DNA of 64,000 bases, taken from NCBI GenBank assembly GCA_036850595.1, contig CM072156.1:6751441-6815440 (forward strand), read 5' to 3'. The notes beneath the pieces were generated by a model. It did no database searches and was not told the origin of the DNA. It saw only the letters and a program-made list of their open reading frames with translations. The stretch is from Rhyacichthys aspro. Its lineage: Eukaryota > Chordata > Actinopteri > Gobiiformes > Rhyacichthyidae. Positions 61,401 through 64,000 of this stretch are shown piece by piece (positions within the stretch are counted from its first letter, which is position 1; each line of letters begins with the position of its first letter). The position numbers were made by a program, and so were the translations under genes.

Positions 61401-64000
61401 CTATTGAAATGAAACAAAATCGCGGCGGACAGGTACAGACACATCTGGAAGGTTGTAGAGCAGGTCAAAGAAACCAGTTTTCATTCCAGGTTTAATTCTG
61501 CCAAACTGTTGCAGCGGTGCACCAACACGCCTGAGCAACTGACAAACTGTCTCTGATGCACCAGATATCGCTAATCAAAACAGATTACTCAGATGTGTTG
61601 TTTATTGTCTCGTTTTGTTCTAAAATGTTACCACAAACACTGAGTAGTTGTTCTGGAGCATTCTGACGACCTTTATGTTTTTAAACGAACTGGAGTGAAG
61701 CTTCTGGAAAAAGAGGTGTGCCACTGACGCAAAAGACATTACAAAGTAAAGTCAGTATTTTTCACAAGAATAATCCTGGTCCCATTGTCTTTATTTGGTT
61801 ACTACTTTATTTTCTGCAGTCAGCACAGACCCATTGGCTGTTTTCTTAAAAGACCTAAGAGGATTGAAGCCGGCCTCTGTTAAGTATATGGTTGAGCAGT
61901 GTCTCTTTAATATGTTCCACTAATGCTACACGAACGTCAGCTTGACTTTAATGGTGATTAGCTTTAGGCTGGAGCTACTGCTAATTTGTGACCATCCCGC
62001 TTTGTTGTTCCCGGACTTTTTTCCCTGTCTTTATGGGGCTATTGCCTTTAATGACATAGTAACAACTGATGGAAAGGAAACAAGGGGAAAAAAGAGAAGG
62101 GATGACACCTGAACCTAAGTTTCCTCGGTTCTGTTCTAGGTGAGGAACCAAGGAACCAGGACTATTCTGTTTTAAATTAAATGTATGTTAATCATTTGCT
62201 TAAATTAGTTAGCATTTTCCTTTGTGAGTAGTTTGACTGACTATCCAAAATGCAATTATTATTATAAACACAGGGACTTTCACAGCGTAATTTTTAGCCC
62301 AAAAATATATGGTTTGTAGACAGGAGTTTAGTAGAATCAGGCCTATCTCACTGACACAGTACCATCACCTGCACAGAAACCTCCAGTGTAACTTTCCTGT
62401 CCCGGGACGAGGACTTGGTTTACGGCTTGAATAGAGGGAGCAGAAATAGGCCAATACACTGGAACCTAACAGAGCTGTATTCGTACAAAATATACTAAAA
62501 TGACCCTATTCTATGTTTTTTTCTTCCAAAATTGCTGCTGGGATAGTTTCCTTCCAGAAACTGCGCCCCCCACTGGCTAAAAGTTACACAGTGCCGCTTT
62601 AAGGACCTATAGAAGATGGCTTTGAAACAATTATACAAATCAATTTCGGACCTTACAAAAGTTGATATCTTTGTGTGTACCAATAGACTACAAAAGATAT
62701 AGACATTGTGACATTTGGATTTTTGGACATCCAAGAAAGTTGTGTCATAAAAGTCTGGCCAGCAATACTCACTCACTTCTTTTAGCAAAATGGGCCTGAA
62801 AAAGCTTCCTTTCACATCCATTTCCATCTGGAAAGGATCCTATTAGATCAATTATAACTGTTTACCTAAAAAGGATGGGGTTTATTCAATGCTTTCTTTC
62901 TCTAATTGGTTGTATGTCTATTCAGTTTCCTCTAGAGTCACTTTAATCTGCACTTGTTGGTACTGCCCCCTGGAAATCCAACTCAAGACCAAACTAATTC
63001 TTTCTTCAGAATAAACTAAACAGGCTAAGAAGAAGACAAACTGGTTACTCATTGGAATAATCATGAAATTCTTTCTTCTTGTTTTTGTAGATCCCTTCAC
63101 CACAGCGTCCAGTGCGACCTGTCGGTAAATATTAATGACCAGACTAACCTAGCTGCTTCATGTGCTTAAGCTGTCAATTCCATTTAGTTCTCCAGTGATT
63201 GCTTGTGTTTGGACTTTGAGAATTGAATAAATAATGCAACTTACAGCTGCTACTATGTTCATGATTCATTTCCAGTTTTGCCGGAGTGAGTCCAGGTGCA
63301 CGTCTTAGGCCTTAGGGGTTCTCCGTGTTCAGCTTGTTTTTTTCAGTGTAAACTTTAGAAAGACTCAGACGTGTTTATCCTGGGCTCGGCAAGATTTGTC
63401 GATAACATCCGAATGCGATCTCTCCTCAACAAAACAAAGCTGAGGAGCACAGAATCAGATGTAAACTGTTTGATCTGGCACTTGACTGGAAGTGAAGGCA
63501 ACATGGAAACGGAAACAGTTAGTCTGCATTTAGAGACTGTTCATGTGTATAATTTAATCAGTGAGAATATACGTAGATGGGAAGACTAGCATTAAACAAG
63601 GAAAGAACTTTTTTTTAACTTCTCATACAAAAGCTGACTCACATTTATTCAACTTAAAAAAAATGACAGCACTAAACATGATGCTTTGAAAATCCTGAAC
63701 TTCCACTGAGACAGTTAATCCTAAAAGGGTGTGACTCTTCATGTCATAGCAACAGCCAAACAGCAGCATTGTGGAAAATTACCTCAAAGTGTCCCAAACG
63801 ACTGGAAATGGTTGGAAAAGTGTGATGCCATGTCCAGCAGACACCGTAGTGGTAAATATTAACCGAGAGACAAAGTCAAAACCCACATTAATGATACGTT
63901 CTGCTAATCTTTACAGGAGCAGAACAAGGTGTAAGAACACGGCGCAGGATGTAGCGCTGCTGATAATGCATAACCTGAGGCCAAAGCACAACAAAAGAAG
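58481..64000. other. intergenic region beyond ptger4
   Basis: AT-rich DNA to the end of the window. I found no exon with family similarity. It holds a long poly(T) run near 61161-61177, a patch at 59620-59760 (TTTTCCACTGGGACAG ... TACTGTACCGC) and a patch at 62560-62610 (CCCACTGGCTAAAAGTTACA). The latter two resemble dispersed teleost repeats but cannot be delimited. Confidence 0.45.
61161..61177 (+). repeat. poly(T) tract
   Basis: An uninterrupted run of T of about 17 bases. It could be the reverse-strand tail of an old retrocopy, but no adjacent body is recognisable. Confidence 0.7.

Noticed and set aside
62495..62827. 110-codon minus-strand frame near the end of the window
   Set aside because: It overlaps a dispersed-repeat-like patch (CACTGGCTAAAAGTTACA) and has no recognisable domain.

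Overview
The window is nuclear DNA from a ray-finned (probably percomorph) teleost. The genes are intron-rich with canonical vertebrate splice sites, and their proteins align closely with named human proteins. The introns carry fish-type repeats: a tRNA-derived SINE, an L2-type LINE tail, a hAT element and a decayed LINE reverse transcriptase. Five protein-coding genes can be read essentially to the base. In all five the chained exons keep phase and give an intact reading frame.

Layout: (1) 368-4272 (+), plpp1, a six-exon lipid phosphate phosphatase. (2) 7127-10110 (-), atp5fa1, the mitochondrial ATP synthase alpha subunit, 11 exons. (3) 11611-21850 (+), rnf165/ark2c, an Arkadia-like RING-H2 ubiquitin ligase, 8 exons and a long 3' UTR to about 25.3 kb. 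(4) 25613-44475 (-), loxhd1, the hair-cell PLAT-repeat protein, 42 coding exons, tail-to-tail with rnf165. (5) 56331-58138 (-), ptger4, the prostaglandin E2 receptor EP4, two coding exons. The stretches 4.9-7.0, 44.5-56.1 and 58.5-64.0 kb show no recognisable gene. They hold AT-rich intergenic DNA, a 21-bp minisatellite and repeat remnants.

The genes do not form a functional operon-like unit. They are an ancient linkage group: atp5fa1, rnf165 and loxhd1 lie together on human 18q, whereas plpp1 and ptger4 lie on human chromosome 5. atp5fa1 is known to be on the chicken Z chromosome, and plpp1 and ptger4 are, as I recall, on it too, so the arrangement here may be close to the ancestral one.

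I found no previously undescribed biological system. The items most worth a second look are: two introns that appear to use GC-AG splice sites (plpp1 intron 2, loxhd1 intron 11); a lysine/glutamate-rich N-terminal extension of about 170 residues on loxhd1 relative to the human protein; a hAT element with a perfect 8-bp target duplication that carries an L2-tail insertion with its own perfect 13-bp duplication; a possible orphan terminal exon near 46.1 kb; and tandem repeats in rnf165 intron 7 and at 51.4 kb.
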